Below, in pieces: positions 16,124-26,539 of a stretch of DNA of 64,000 bases. The DNA comes from Actinoplanes regularis (GTDB taxonomy: Bacteria; Actinomycetota; Actinomycetes; Mycobacteriales; Micromonosporaceae): the NCBI RefSeq assembly GCF_900188005.1, contig NZ_FZNR01000020.1, positions 1 through 64,000 on the forward strand, read 5' to 3'. Under the pieces are notes generated by a model. It was given only the letters and a program-made list of their open reading frames with translations, was not told the DNA's origin and made no database searches. Positions within the stretch are counted from its first letter, which is position 1; every line of letters begins with the position of its first letter. The translations under genes and the position numbers were made by a program.

Positions 16124-16330
16124 TCTGGAGCGTTGGTGGTTCTGTCGCCTGCCGGTGATCCGGAGGGACGCTGATCGTGCGGGTCGCTGGTGATCCGGGG
16201 CGACGCTGATCGTGCTGGCCGCTGGTGATCCGGAGCGACGCTGATCCTGTTGGCCGCTGGTGATCCGGGGCGACGCTGATCCTGTTGGTCGCTGGTGACC
16301 CGAAGCGACGCCGATCCTGCCGCTCGCCCC
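16100..16330 (+). repeat. 35-bp tandem repeat starting in the TPR gene stop
   Basis: Units begin at 16100, 16135, 16170, 16205, 16240, 16275 and 16310, an exact 35-bp period. The core is gctgatcctgttggccgctg followed by gtgatccggggcgac. The first unit is made of the last codons and the TGA of the TPR gene (22 of 35 bases match the consensus, in register). The remaining 125 bases up to the next promoter hold nothing recognisable. Confidence 0.9.
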
Positions 16331-16455
16331 AGCCCGCGCGATATATCTGCCCGGGCGGAAAACCGCTGCCCACCGGGCCTGACGGCCGAGACGGTGGTCC
16401 GGGTGGTTCAGGCACACTGTTGTCCGGCTCACACGTGGTCCGTTAGGTTCGGATC

Positions 16456-17310
16456 GTGTCGACGTTGGTGCCTCCGCTGTATGCCGGGCTGGTCGATGAC
16501 GCGTCCCTACTGCCGCCCAGCCCGACCGGCCTGACCGAGGCCGAGACGAAATTCCGCGAGCACGCCGCCGCGTGGTACGCGGAGCTGATCGGTGCCCTGC
16601 TGGTCCCGGCCTCGGTGGTGGGCTCCGAGCCGGTGCTCAGGCTCGCGGCCGCGCTGATCGGCGACATCCCGGTCGGCGCGCTGTCGCCGACGGTGGAGAA
16701 GCTGCGCGCGGCCGGCATGGTGATCGAGCACGTGGAGGCCGCGGTGGCCCGGCGCGGCGAGGATCCACAGCCCGGCCTGGCGGTGCTGCGCACGTTCGCG
16801 CTGCACGAGGCCGGCCGGGAGTCGGGGACCCGGGTGTGGGCGGAGATCCCGCTGAGCTGGGGGCTGCTCGGCGCGCTGGACACGGTCGCCGAGGCGCGGC
16901 GGGAGGCGCTGCCGATCGCCCCGAAGTTCCGCATCGGTGGGCTCGCCGCCGAGCTCTTCCCGACGCCGGTCGAGCTCGCGGCGGTGATCTGTGCCTGTCG
17001 CGACCGTGAGTTGCCGTTCAAGCTTGCTGCCGGGCTGCGGCACGCCACCCGGCACACCGATCCGGAGACCGGGTTTACCCACCACGGTTTCCTCAACGTG
17101 CTGGTGGCCACGCTGCTGGCGGCGGACGGCGGCGAGGTGGCCGAGGTCGCCGAGGCGCTGGCCGCGACCCATCCGGTGCCGCTGGTCGAGCCGGCCCGGT
17201 CGCATCGGGACGATCCGCGCCCGCTCTTCGTCGGCTTCGGCGCCGCGAACGTGGTCGAACCGCTCACCGAGTTGGTCCGTCTCGGTCTGATCAACGGCGG
17301 GTACGAGTGA
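16456..17310 (+). CDS. Conserved protein of unknown function
   Basis: The 284-residue soluble protein is not recognised by family. It reads as alternating helices and strands (PKFRIGGLAAELFPTPVEL near 155, ELPFKLAAGLRHATRH near 187, GFLNVLVATLLAADGG near 210), which resembles a TIM-barrel-like enzyme, but no catalytic motif can be assigned. TAGGTT lies six bases before the GTG start, a leaderless promoter. It is followed 33 bases later by a propeller protein on the same strand; no functional link is evident. Confidence 0.6.
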   Translation: MSTLVPPLYAGLVDDASLLPPSPTGLTEAETKFREHAAAWYAELIGALLVPASVVGSEPVLRLAAALIGDIPVGALSPTVEKLRAAGMVIEHVEAAVARRGEDPQPGLAVLRTFALHEAGRESGTRVWAEIPLSWGLLGALDTVAEARREALPIAPKFRIGGLAAELFPTPVELAAVICACRDRELPFKLAAGLRHATRHTDPETGFTHHGFLNVLVATLLAADGGEVAEVAEALAATHPVPLVEPARSHRDDPRPLFVGFGAANVVEPLTELVRLGLINGGYE

Positions 17311-17343
17311 TCGATCGGTACTGAGCCTGGAATACTTCCGGCC

Positions 17344-18495
17344 GTGACTCGGGTACTGCTGCGAGCCTCAGCGGTGGTGCTTCTGCTGCTGGCGACGCTT
17401 CTGGTCGGCTGGCGGATCTTGAAGCCGGCCGAGGTGCTGGCCACGTCGGACGAGCCCTATCCGCTGCTGGTGGTCTCCGCGCCCGGCGTGCTCGGGCGGA
17501 TCAACCTCGCCCCACTGATCATCGAGGACCGGCTCCGGGTCTACGCGGCCAAGCACCAGATCCGCGCCGACGAGCCGGTCTACGGCAACTCCGTCTACAC
17601 CACCCGCTGGTCGCTGCGGCGCTGGCCGGAGCAGCTCAGCGGGGTGGTGGCGAGCGGCGCCACGGTGATCAGCCGGTGGTCCGACGGCGAACTGGTGGCG
17701 GTCGACGGCCGTACCGGGAAGATCGTCTGGCGGCAGGAGAGCCTGGCGGCGCCGGACTACGCCGGGCACCGGACCGGCGCCGCGACGGTCTGGGATCCGC
17801 CGGGTCTGCGGATCGCCGCCGGCGCCGTCGTGGTCGCCGAGGGACAGACGCTTGCCGGGTACGACCTGAGCACCGGCGCCGAGCGCTGGCGCACCACGGT
17901 CGCGGCCGGTTGCACGGACGGCTTCACCACCATCGGTGGCGTGTACGTCTGCGCCACCGGCGCCTATGACGTGACCACCGGGCAGGCCGTGCCGAACTGG
18001 CCGGTCGGCCCGTTCACCGCCGTCGGCTGTTCGGTGGCGAACTCGGGCTGTGCCGGTTTCCGGGACGCCGCCGGCCGGGGCTGGTCGACCGCTTCGTCGT
18101 CGCCGCGCCGCACGTTCACGCTGGACCGGCCGGATTCCACGGTCGCGGACGGGCTGGTGGTGTCGACCGCGAACGGCGCGGTGACCGCTTACCGGGAGGA
18201 CGGCACCGCGTTGTGGAGCCGGCCCGGCGAGGGGCGGGTGCTGGGCGGCGTGCCCGGGCGGGTGCTGGTGTTCACAGCGGATCACCATCTGGTCGGGCTG
18301 GCCACCGCCGACGGCCACGAGTTGTTCCGGTTCCGCCTCGCCTACAAGAAGGAGGACGACCTGTGGGACCTCGGCGGTCTCATGGTCTCCGACCACTATC
18401 TGGCGATCGAGCGGCGGCGCAAGGACGGACCCGACGATCCGGAGTCGCCGATCTACTACTACAACACCGACACGGTGCTGCTGGTCGGGCTGTAA
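17344..18495 (+). CDS. Membrane-anchored PQQ-type beta-propeller protein
   Basis: The 383-residue protein has one N-terminal membrane helix (VLLRASAVVLLLLATLLVGW) and a body of PQQ/pyrrolo-quinoline-type propeller blades, seen as ELVAVDGRTGKIVWRQ, TLAGYDLSTGAERWRT and AVTAYREDGTALWSR. No PQQ-binding residues or enzymatic centre are evident, so it is a propeller of unknown binding partner on the outer face of the membrane. Two similar genes occur at 22662 and 37865. It ends before a strong hairpin shared with the convergent aminotransferase gene. Confidence 0.75.
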   Translation: MTRVLLRASAVVLLLLATLLVGWRILKPAEVLATSDEPYPLLVVSAPGVLGRINLAPLIIEDRLRVYAAKHQIRADEPVYGNSVYTTRWSLRRWPEQLSGVVASGATVISRWSDGELVAVDGRTGKIVWRQESLAAPDYAGHRTGAATVWDPPGLRIAAGAVVVAEGQTLAGYDLSTGAERWRTTVAAGCTDGFTTIGGVYVCATGAYDVTTGQAVPNWPVGPFTAVGCSVANSGCAGFRDAAGRGWSTASSSPRRTFTLDRPDSTVADGLVVSTANGAVTAYREDGTALWSRPGEGRVLGGVPGRVLVFTADHHLVGLATADGHELFRFRLAYKKEDDLWDLGGLMVSDHYLAIERRRKDGPDDPESPIYYYNTDTVLLVGL

Positions 18496-18599
18496 AGCGG
18501 TCCGCGACGACGGCGACCGCCACCCGTTAGAGGGCAATATGCCTGCTCAGGGCGGGATCCGTGGGTTCGTACGGCTAACGTCTTCATCGGCCGCAAGGA

Positions 18600-18642
18600 G
18601 AGCCTGGCCGGACCGCGGCGGATTCGCGGACCGGCCAGGCTC
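18600..18642. terminator. Bidirectional terminator
   Basis: Inverted repeat arms of 18 bases with one mismatch (18600-18617 and 18625-18642) and a seven-base loop lie between the convergent propeller gene and aminotransferase gene. It can serve both. Confidence 0.85.
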
Positions 18643-18668
18643 GTAGCCGAGATCGAGCGGCTTGCGGA

Positions 18669-19751
18669 TCAGGCGGCCAGCGCGGCCTCCGCCGCCGCCA
18701 GGAACGTGTCGTTCTCCTCCGGGGTGCCGATGGTGACGCGGACGCCGTCCGGGTGGAAGCCCCGCACGATCACCCCGCGGCTCTCGCAGGCCGCCGTGAA
18801 CGCCGCGGTCCGGTCACCGAGCGGCAGCCAGACGAAGTTGGCCTGGCTGTCCGGAATGTCGATGGAGAGTTTCCGCAGCGCCTCGGTCACCCGCTCGCGC
18901 TCCGCGGTGACCAGGGCGCAACGCCGGACCACCTCCTGCTCCTGTGCCAGCGCGGCGAGCGCCGCGGCCTGCGCGACCAGGCTGGTGGAGAACGGAGTGA
19001 CCACCTTGCGCACGGTGGCGGCCACCTCGGGCTGGGCGACCAGGTAGCCCATGCGCATGCCGGCCAGGCCCCAGGCCTTGCTCATGGTCCGCAGCACCAC
19101 GATGTTGGCGCGGTCGCCGTAGGTCTCCAGGCCGTCCGGGACCGTCGGGTCGGTGACCAGCTCCCGGTACGCCTCGTCGAGCACCACCAGCACGTCCGAC
19201 GGCACCGCCGCGAGGAACCGGTCCAGCTCCGGCCGGCGCAGCGCGGTGCCGGTCGGGTTGTTCGGGTTGCAGACGAAGATCAGCCGGGTGCGGTCGGTGA
19301 TCGCCGCGGCCATGGCGGTGAGGTCGTGTCCGTGCGCCGCGGTGTTCGGAACCCGCACCGAGGCCGCGCCGGCCCCGGCCGCGATGATCGGGTACGCCTC
19401 GAACGAGCGCCACGAGAACATCACCTCGTCGCCCGGCAGGCAGGTCGCCTTGACCAGGGTCTCGGCGAGCGCGACCGAGCCGCAGCCGGTGACCACCCGG
19501 TCGGCGGCCACCCCGAAGCGCTCGGCAAGCGCGTCACGCAGCCTGAGCACGCCCATGTCCGGGTAGCGGTGCATCTCCCGGGCGGCCTCGGTGACCGCCT
19601 CGACCACGCCGGGCAGCGGCCCGTACGGCACCTCGTTGCTGGCCAGCTTGATCGCCTCGGCGATGCCCAGCTCCCGGGCCAGGTCGGCGACGTTGCGACC
19701 GGGCACGTAGGCGGGCAGTGCGTCCAGGTCGGCGCGGGTCAGCCGGGTCAT
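18669..19751 (-). CDS. Aromatic amino acid / histidinol-phosphate aminotransferase
   Basis: The 360-residue PLP enzyme belongs to the HisC family (fold type I). It shows SNEVPYGP, RYPDMGVLRLRDALA, NPNNPTGT, VVLDEAYRELV and the PLP-lysine motif MSKAWGLAGMRMGYL. HisC-type proteins in actinobacteria come as true histidinol-phosphate transaminases and as aromatic aminotransferases (HisC2/Pat). The context favours the latter: it is in one operon with a 4-hydroxyphenylpyruvate dioxygenase gene, so it may make 4-hydroxyphenylpyruvate from tyrosine. Its ATG overlaps the stop of the RDD gene (ATGA). Confidence 0.85.
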   Translation of the reverse strand: MTRLTRADLDALPAYVPGRNVADLARELGIAEAIKLASNEVPYGPLPGVVEAVTEAAREMHRYPDMGVLRLRDALAERFGVAADRVVTGCGSVALAETLVKATCLPGDEVMFSWRSFEAYPIIAAGAGAASVRVPNTAAHGHDLTAMAAAITDRTRLIFVCNPNNPTGTALRRPELDRFLAAVPSDVLVVLDEAYRELVTDPTVPDGLETYGDRANIVVLRTMSKAWGLAGMRMGYLVAQPEVAATVRKVVTPFSTSLVAQAAALAALAQEQEVVRRCALVTAERERVTEALRKLSIDIPDSQANFVWLPLGDRTAAFTAACESRGVIVRGFHPDGVRVTIGTPEENDTFLAAAEAALAA

Positions 19752-20812
19752 TCTCGTCCTCCTGGGTTGTCGCCGCGGGGTGCGGCCTTGACGGTCGGTT
19801 GGGTGCCCGGCGGGACGGCGACGACGACGGTCCGTGCCACCTTGTCATGCCAGGCCTGCCGCAGGCGCGGATCGAAGGTGGGCGAGAGCGAGTCCAGGAG
19901 CTGGACCACGAATCCCACCAGGCACCACCACAGCAGCGTCCACGCGCCGAGCTGGGCCCAGCGGCCGAACGCGCGGCGGAAGCCGATCGGTTTGATGTTG
20001 TCCAGGTCGACCACCTTGATGCCCATCAGCATCTTGCCCAGGGTCTGCCCGCGGCCGGCGATCGCCGGGGCCTCGTAGAGCAGCCAGAGCAGGGTGGCGA
20101 TCAGGATGATGGTCATCTGCAGGGACTGCATCCGCGGCGTCGGCTGCAGCATGTCCGGCTCGGTGCCGGCCATCACCTGGTCGAGATAGTGGCTGTACAT
20201 CGGATAGAAGTCCTGCCACCACTGGTAGACGAACCAGCCGTTGATCACGACATTGAGCACCAGTACGACGGCGATGTCGATCAGCCGGGCGGCCAGGCGC
20301 TGGCCGAGGCCGGCGAGCGCCAGGCCGTGCGGGCGGGCCTCCGGCGTCGGGTACAGGTAGGCGTGCGGCGGCTGGGCCGTGGGCGGCGGTTGATACCAGT
20401 CCTGCGGGTGCTGGTGCCAGCCCGGTGCCGGCGGCTGCGTCCCCTGAGGCGGGGGCTGCTGCCAGCCGGGGTGCGGTTGCTGCCAGCCGGCCGGGGGCTG
20501 CGTCCCCTGGTGCGGGGGTTGTTGCCAGCCGGGGTGTGGCTGCTGCCATCCCGGCGGGGGTTGCTGCCAGCCGGCCGGAGGCTGAGCTCCCGGAGGAGCC
20601 CAGCCCGGGTGCGGCGTGGGTGGGGCGAAGGGCTGTGGCTGGGGTGCCGCGACCGGCGGCGCCGCCGTGGGTGGCTCCGCCTCCACCGGCGGCCCGTCCG
20701 GTGCGACCGCGTCAGCCGGGATGGCCTGGCCCAGCCAGCCCTCACCGTCCCAGTAGCGCTGGGTGCTGGTGTCGGCCGGGTCCTTGTACCAACCCGCGGG
20801 AAGGGAACTCAT
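19748..20812 (-). CDS. DUF2510-RDD family membrane protein
   Basis: The 354-residue protein starts with a DUF2510 module (LPAGWYKDPADTSTQRYWDGEGW), continues with about 125 Pro/Gln/Trp-rich residues made of PGWQQPPP-like repeats, and ends in an RDD domain with several membrane helices (LAARLIDIAVVLVLNVVIN; KMLMGIKVVDLDNIKPIGFRRA). RDD proteins are thought to act in transport, but the substrate is unknown. ATG 20812 is preferred over the in-frame TTG 20818 because DUF2510 starts there. It lies between hppD and the aminotransferase and is coupled to the latter by a 4-bp overlap. Confidence 0.82.
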   Translation of the reverse strand: MSSLPAGWYKDPADTSTQRYWDGEGWLGQAIPADAVAPDGPPVEAEPPTAAPPVAAPQPQPFAPPTPHPGWAPPGAQPPAGWQQPPPGWQQPHPGWQQPPHQGTQPPAGWQQPHPGWQQPPPQGTQPPAPGWHQHPQDWYQPPPTAQPPHAYLYPTPEARPHGLALAGLGQRLAARLIDIAVVLVLNVVINGWFVYQWWQDFYPMYSHYLDQVMAGTEPDMLQPTPRMQSLQMTIILIATLLWLLYEAPAIAGRGQTLGKMLMGIKVVDLDNIKPIGFRRAFGRWAQLGAWTLLWWCLVGFVVQLLDSLSPTFDPRLRQAWHDKVARTVVVAVPPGTQPTVKAAPRGDNPGGRE

Positions 20813-20862
20813 GCGCAAACCTTTACCACGAGTGTCTGACGGTTCCCTGCGCGCAGGTCACG

Positions 20863-22023
20863 TCACAGGTTGCCGCGCCGCTCCTGCTCCCGTTCGATGG
20901 CTTCGAAGAGGGCCTTGAAGTTGCCCTTGCCGAAACCGAGGGAGCCGTGCCGCTCGATCAACTCGAAGAATACGGTGGGTCGGTCCTGCACGGGAGCCGT
21001 GAAGATCTGCAGCAGGTATCCGTCCTCGTCGCGGTCGACCAGGATCTTACGCTTCTTCAGCTCCTCGATCGGCACCCGAACCTGGCCGATCCGGGCCCGC
21101 AGCTCGGGGTCGTCGTAGTACGAGTCCGGGGTGTTCAGGAACTCCACGCCCGCACCGCGCATCGCGTCGACCGTGGTCAGGATGTCGTTGGTGGCCAGCG
21201 CCACGTGCTGGGCGCCGGGGCCGCCGTAGAACTCCAGGTACTCGTCGATCTGCGACTTGCGGGCCGAGACGGCCGGCTCGTTCAGCGGGAACTTGACCTT
21301 GCGGGTGCCGTCCGCGACGACCTTGGACATCAGCGCGGAGTAGTCGGTGGCGATGTCGTCGCCGATGAACTCCGCCATGTTCGTGAAGCCCATGACCCGG
21401 CGGTAGAACTCCACCCACTCGTCCATCTTCCCCAGCTCCACGTTGCCGACCACGTGGTCGATGGCCTGGAAGAAGCGCTTCGGGCGGACCGCGACGATCG
21501 GGTCGCGGGCCACGAAGCCGGGCAGGAACGGGCCGTCGTAACCGGAGCGGTCGATCAGGGTGTGCACGGTGTCGCCGTACGACGCGATCGCCGCGAGCCG
21601 GACCGTGCCGTGCTCGTCCTTCAGGTCGTACGGCTCGGTCACGCCGCGCGCGCCGGCCTCGAGCGCGTGCTGGTACGCCGCGTCGACGTCCGGGACCTGC
21701 AGGGCGATGTCCGAGATGCCGTCGCCGTGCCGGGTCACGTGGTCGGCACCGGGCGCCCCGGCGTGCACCATGCCGGTCAGCACGAACTTCGCGCCCCCGC
21801 TGACCAGCACGTACTCGGCGTGATCGCGGAATCCCTGCTCGGGGCCGCGGTAGGCGACACACTTCATGCCGAACGCGGTGGAGTAGAAGTGCGCGGCCTG
21901 GCGGGCGTTGCCGACCAGGAAGCGCAGGTGGTCGACGCCTTTCACCGGGAAGACGTCTTTGGCTTCCGAAACCTCAGTGGGTTTCTCGGTTTCTGTGGCG
22001 AAGTCGCCGTGGAGGCTGGTCAT
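20863..22023 (-). CDS. hppD: 4-hydroxyphenylpyruvate dioxygenase
   Basis: The 386-residue non-heme iron enzyme converts 4-hydroxyphenylpyruvate to homogentisate in tyrosine catabolism. Two vicinal-oxygen-chelate domains are present: an N-terminal one (VDHLRFLVGNARQAAHFY) and a catalytic C-terminal one. The iron ligands fall in AIDHVVGNV, GAQHVALAT and FFELIER. The C-terminal GFGKGNFKALFEAIEREQ is diagnostic. The length is typical. It heads the hppD-RDD-aminotransferase set and is divergent from an Lrp-type regulator; nested inverted repeats lie between them. Confidence 0.97.
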   Translation of the reverse strand: MTSLHGDFATETEKPTEVSEAKDVFPVKGVDHLRFLVGNARQAAHFYSTAFGMKCVAYRGPEQGFRDHAEYVLVSGGAKFVLTGMVHAGAPGADHVTRHGDGISDIALQVPDVDAAYQHALEAGARGVTEPYDLKDEHGTVRLAAIASYGDTVHTLIDRSGYDGPFLPGFVARDPIVAVRPKRFFQAIDHVVGNVELGKMDEWVEFYRRVMGFTNMAEFIGDDIATDYSALMSKVVADGTRKVKFPLNEPAVSARKSQIDEYLEFYGGPGAQHVALATNDILTTVDAMRGAGVEFLNTPDSYYDDPELRARIGQVRVPIEELKKRKILVDRDEDGYLLQIFTAPVQDRPTVFFELIERHGSLGFGKGNFKALFEAIEREQERRGNL

Positions 22024-22033
22024 GTGGCTGAGG

Positions 22034-22084
22034 ATTGACCTTGATCACACCAGTGGGCAATAGTCGGAGTTTCGACTGGTCAAT
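22034..22084. promoter_or_regulatory. Nested inverted repeats, likely Lrp operator
   Basis: The hppD-lrp gap holds three symmetric pairs about one centre region: attgacc (22034-22040) with ggtcaat (22078-22084), accagt (22049-22054) with actggt (22075-22080), and agtcg (22062-22066) with cgact (22073-22077). A TAGGGT box follows toward the Lrp gene. This is a plausible binding site for the divergent regulator. Confidence 0.55.
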
Positions 22085-22113
22085 CTGTGCATTCAGTAGG
22101 GTGGTCAGCGGTT

Positions 22114-22599
22114 ATGACTGAGCAAGGTGTCCAGCTCGACGAGCTCGACGCGAAGCTGATCGAGTTGCTGGAAGCCGAGCCCCGGATCGGGATCCTGGAG
22201 CTCTCCCGGCGCCTCGCGGTGGCCCGTGGCACGGTGCAGGCCCGGCTCGACAAGCTGACCACCCGGGGCGCGATCAAGGGCTTCGGGCCCGAGGTGGTGC
22301 CCGCCCGGATCGGCTTCGGAGTGATGAGCTTCGTGACCCTGGAGATCAGCCAGCGGTACGGGCACGACGCCGTCGCGAGCCATCTGGCCGAGATCCCCGA
22401 GGTTCTCGAGGCGCACACGATCACCGGCAGCGGCGACATCCTGTGCCGGATCGTGGCCCGTTCCAACGCCGACCTGCAGCGGGTAATCGACAAGATCGTC
22501 GGGTACGAGGGCATTCGCCGCGCCCACACGATCATCGCGCTGGCCGAGCTGATCCCGTACCGGACCGTGCCGCTGAGTCGGGCGGCAACTCGGGAATAA
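22114..22599 (+). CDS. Lrp/AsnC family regulator
   Basis: The 161-residue regulator has an N-terminal winged helix (LDELDAKLIELLEAEPRIGILELSRRL followed by the recognition helix in ARGTVQARLDKLTTRG) and a C-terminal RAM/ACT-like effector domain (EVLEAHTITGSGDILCRIVAR). ATG 22114 was chosen over an upstream in-frame GTG because the family starts a few residues before the first helix. It is divergent from hppD, so control of tyrosine catabolism, perhaps by an aromatic amino acid, is inferred. Confidence 0.92.
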   Translation: MTEQGVQLDELDAKLIELLEAEPRIGILELSRRLAVARGTVQARLDKLTTRGAIKGFGPEVVPARIGFGVMSFVTLEISQRYGHDAVASHLAEIPEVLEAHTITGSGDILCRIVARSNADLQRVIDKIVGYEGIRRAHTIIALAELIPYRTVPLSRAATRE

Positions 22600-22661
22600 C
22601 ACCATGACACGGGCTTTCTACGCTCTCAGCTGTCCTGGATCGAGGTCACTAACCTGCCCGC

Positions 22662-23942
22662 ATGGCGTCCTCGGGCACGTGGAAGGGAATCACGCTGGTC
22701 GCTGCCGTCACGGTCACCGTGCTGGCCTCGACCGGGGTGTGGAACCCGTTCCCGAAGCTCTGGGAGTGGGTCAACACGAGCGGGCCGGTCGCGCCCGGCA
22801 CCCGCTGGCAGCAGCGCCTGGGCGGCACCCCGCAGAGCGTCTCGGTGATCGGCGAGTCGGTGATCGTCGAGTACCGCACGTCGGTGGAGGCGTACAACCT
22901 GACCACGGCGGTGAAGGTGTGGCAGTCCGACGCGGACTGGGCCACGATCGCCGGGCAGGGCGACGACGCCGTGGTGGTCACCGGCCGGCTGCTCACCAAG
23001 GGATACCAGGTGCTGGACGCGCGGACCGGCACGGTGCGCCGGGCCGACACCGAGGCGGGCGCGGTCTGGGCGTACCAGAACGGGATCGTCGATCTGCGCT
23101 GCTCGGGCGGTGACGACTGCCGGCTCACAGCATGGGAGCCGCGGCTCGGCTCACAGCTCTGGTCGGTCGCCACCGGCGGGATCGGCTTCGTGCTGCACGC
23201 CGCCAATCCGGATCTGCCGGACTCCCGCCGGCTTGGCACCGGGGACGTCGACGACGCCGCGAGCGGCCCGGCGATGATGCCCGGCCTGTTCGGGCTCCCG
23301 GACAACGGCCAGGTCCGGGTGATCGACACCGCCACCGGCCGCCTGGTGCAGACCGTGCGGGCCGGCCCGGAGCAGCGGATCGCGGTGGTCGGCGGGCGGG
23401 TGCTCACGATCACCGGGACGGCGCGGGACGGCACCTGCTACTACGGGGTGGTGGCCACCGCGCCGCCCGGCAACCGGACGGTGTGGAAGCGGGACGGCCT
23501 CAACCTGCGCACCGCGGAGAGCGACTGCAAGCAGGACCGGGACCCGGCCGGCGGGTACGACGTGGTGCTCGGCGTGGATCCGTACGGCCGGCAGGAGCTG
23601 ATCAACGCCGCGGACGGGCGGAACCTCTGGTACGGCGACAAGACCGCCGAGGTGCTCTCGGTGGACGACCGATACGCGGTGATCCGCTCCGGGGACACGC
23701 TGCGCGGCTGGTCGTTCAGCCGGGGCAAGGCGGTGTGGCGGCAGAACGGGCGGGCCAAGGCGGGTGCGATGGTCACGCCGTACGCGGTGATCGTGGTCTC
23801 GTCCGGACGGGTGACGGCGCTGGCTCCGGAGAATGGGGCGGTACGTGCCGATGTGCGTACCGATGCGAAGGTCTTCGCCGCCACCTCGAAGGGTTTGATC
23901 TTGGTTTCCGGTCGGGACATGGCCTATTTGCCGTACGGCTGA
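22662..23942 (+). CDS. Membrane-anchored PQQ-type beta-propeller protein
   Basis: The 426-residue protein has an N-terminal membrane helix (ITLVAAVTVTVLASTGVW) and propeller blades marked by VEAYNLTTAVKVWQS, YQVLDARTGTVRR, VRVIDTATGRLVQTV and LRGWSFSRGKAVWRQ. Four or five cysteines in the middle (DLRCSGGDDCRL, DGTCYYG, ESDCKQD) could form disulfides outside the cell. TAACCT six bases before ATG 22662 indicates a leaderless transcript. It is a paralogue in architecture of the genes at 17344 and 37865. No ligand is known. Confidence 0.75.
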   Translation: MASSGTWKGITLVAAVTVTVLASTGVWNPFPKLWEWVNTSGPVAPGTRWQQRLGGTPQSVSVIGESVIVEYRTSVEAYNLTTAVKVWQSDADWATIAGQGDDAVVVTGRLLTKGYQVLDARTGTVRRADTEAGAVWAYQNGIVDLRCSGGDDCRLTAWEPRLGSQLWSVATGGIGFVLHAANPDLPDSRRLGTGDVDDAASGPAMMPGLFGLPDNGQVRVIDTATGRLVQTVRAGPEQRIAVVGGRVLTITGTARDGTCYYGVVATAPPGNRTVWKRDGLNLRTAESDCKQDRDPAGGYDVVLGVDPYGRQELINAADGRNLWYGDKTAEVLSVDDRYAVIRSGDTLRGWSFSRGKAVWRQNGRAKAGAMVTPYAVIVVSSGRVTALAPENGAVRADVRTDAKVFAATSKGLILVSGRDMAYLPYG

Positions 23943-24013
23943 CACGCCCGCGAGCGCGTAGGCCGGGTGCCGGGTTCGCATCGGCCGCCCCCGCTGGCCT
24001 AGGCTTGCCGCTC

Positions 24014-25681
<1,668 letters not shown>

Positions 25682-25692
25682 CGCCTGAAGAG

Positions 25693-25728
25693 GTCGGGAG
25701 CGGCCGGGTCCGGATCGCCGCTCCCGGC
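25693..25728. terminator. Bidirectional terminator
   Basis: Inverted arms (25693-25703 and 25718-25728, one G-T pair) with a 14-base loop lie between the class I fumarase and the convergent lipoprotein gene. Confidence 0.75.
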
Positions 25729-25730
25729 CC

Positions 25731-26234
25731 TCAGCCGCAGTAGCCGGCGACCGGGCTCATCCACTCCGCGAGCTGTGCCTTCAGGGTCTTGTCCAGATCC
25801 GCCGTGGTCTGGATCTTCTTGATGTACTTGTGGTCCTTCGCGCTCGCCTCGAACTTCTCCGCCGAGGTCGCCCCGGCCTCCTTCAGCTCGGGGTTCTGCG
25901 CGAGGGCGGTCTCCTGGCGGATCTGCGTGCCCGCAGACTGGAGCTCGGCCGCGGCCGACTTCTCGGCCTTGACGGCGTTCTCGGTCTGCTTGGCCTCCTT
26001 GTAGGCGATCATCTTGCCGATCGCGGTACCGAAGTCGTCCAGCTCGCCAGTGAAGATCTTGTCCAGCTTTCCGCAGACCTGCGCGGTGTCGGCCGAGTAG
26101 TCCGTCGGCGCGTCGGAGGCCGTGCTGGTGGCGGGGGCCGGCGCCTCGGCGTTGTAAACCTTCGCGTCGCTCTCGCAGGCGGCACCGGTCAGCAGCACGC
26201 CGCCGGCGAGCACGGCCAGGATGGCGGGTCGCAT
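25731..26234 (-). CDS. Small lipoprotein, helical
   Basis: The 167-residue precursor has a signal peptide ending in a lipobox-like TGAAC (cysteine near residue 20) followed by ESDAKVYN. The mature part is mostly helical and rich in Ala, Lys and Glu (IGKMIAYKEAKQTENAVKAEKSAAAELQ), with two further cysteines (QVCGKLDK and the terminal YCG). An exported anchored helical-bundle protein is likely. ATG 26234 follows a purine-rich gaagagga. It lies between two fumarase genes but on the opposite strand, and no metabolic role is implied. Confidence 0.65.
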   Translation of the reverse strand: MRPAILAVLAGGVLLTGAACESDAKVYNAEAPAPATSTASDAPTDYSADTAQVCGKLDKIFTGELDDFGTAIGKMIAYKEAKQTENAVKAEKSAAAELQSAGTQIRQETALAQNPELKEAGATSAEKFEASAKDHKYIKKIQTTADLDKTLKAQLAEWMSPVAGYCG

Positions 26235-26539
26235 TCGTGGGTCCTCTTCGTCGGGAACAGGGCGAAACTTCGCCCGACGGTACGTTCCGTTTCCGGTCGC
26301 GTCCAACCGTGAGGGGCCGGCGAACTGCGAGCAGCCGGTGCCCGGTCCCCCCGATCCGCGGTGCGGACGTGGCGGCGCCGCTGATGAAACGGCGCTGAAG
26401 AGGACGCTCCGGCACCGTTTCCGCTCCACTGTGGATCAGCTGTCGGCGTAATCCGCGTCGATCGGCTGCTCGGGGTCACTGGACTCCGGGTTGTCGCCCG
26501 ATCGGTGGAGCCCACGTGGCCGGCCGCGGACGGCGTTCC
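26235..26539. other. Non-coding gap before fumC
   Basis: About 300 bases hold no supported gene. A minus-strand frame from about 26507 to 26436 has coding-like composition (HRSGDNPESSDPEQPIDAD) but no start codon before the next in-frame stop, so it was not called. Confidence 0.45.

Noticed and set aside
26436..26507. Acidic coding-like minus-strand frame before fumC
   Set aside because: No ATG, GTG or TTG occurs before the next in-frame stop, and the length is too short.
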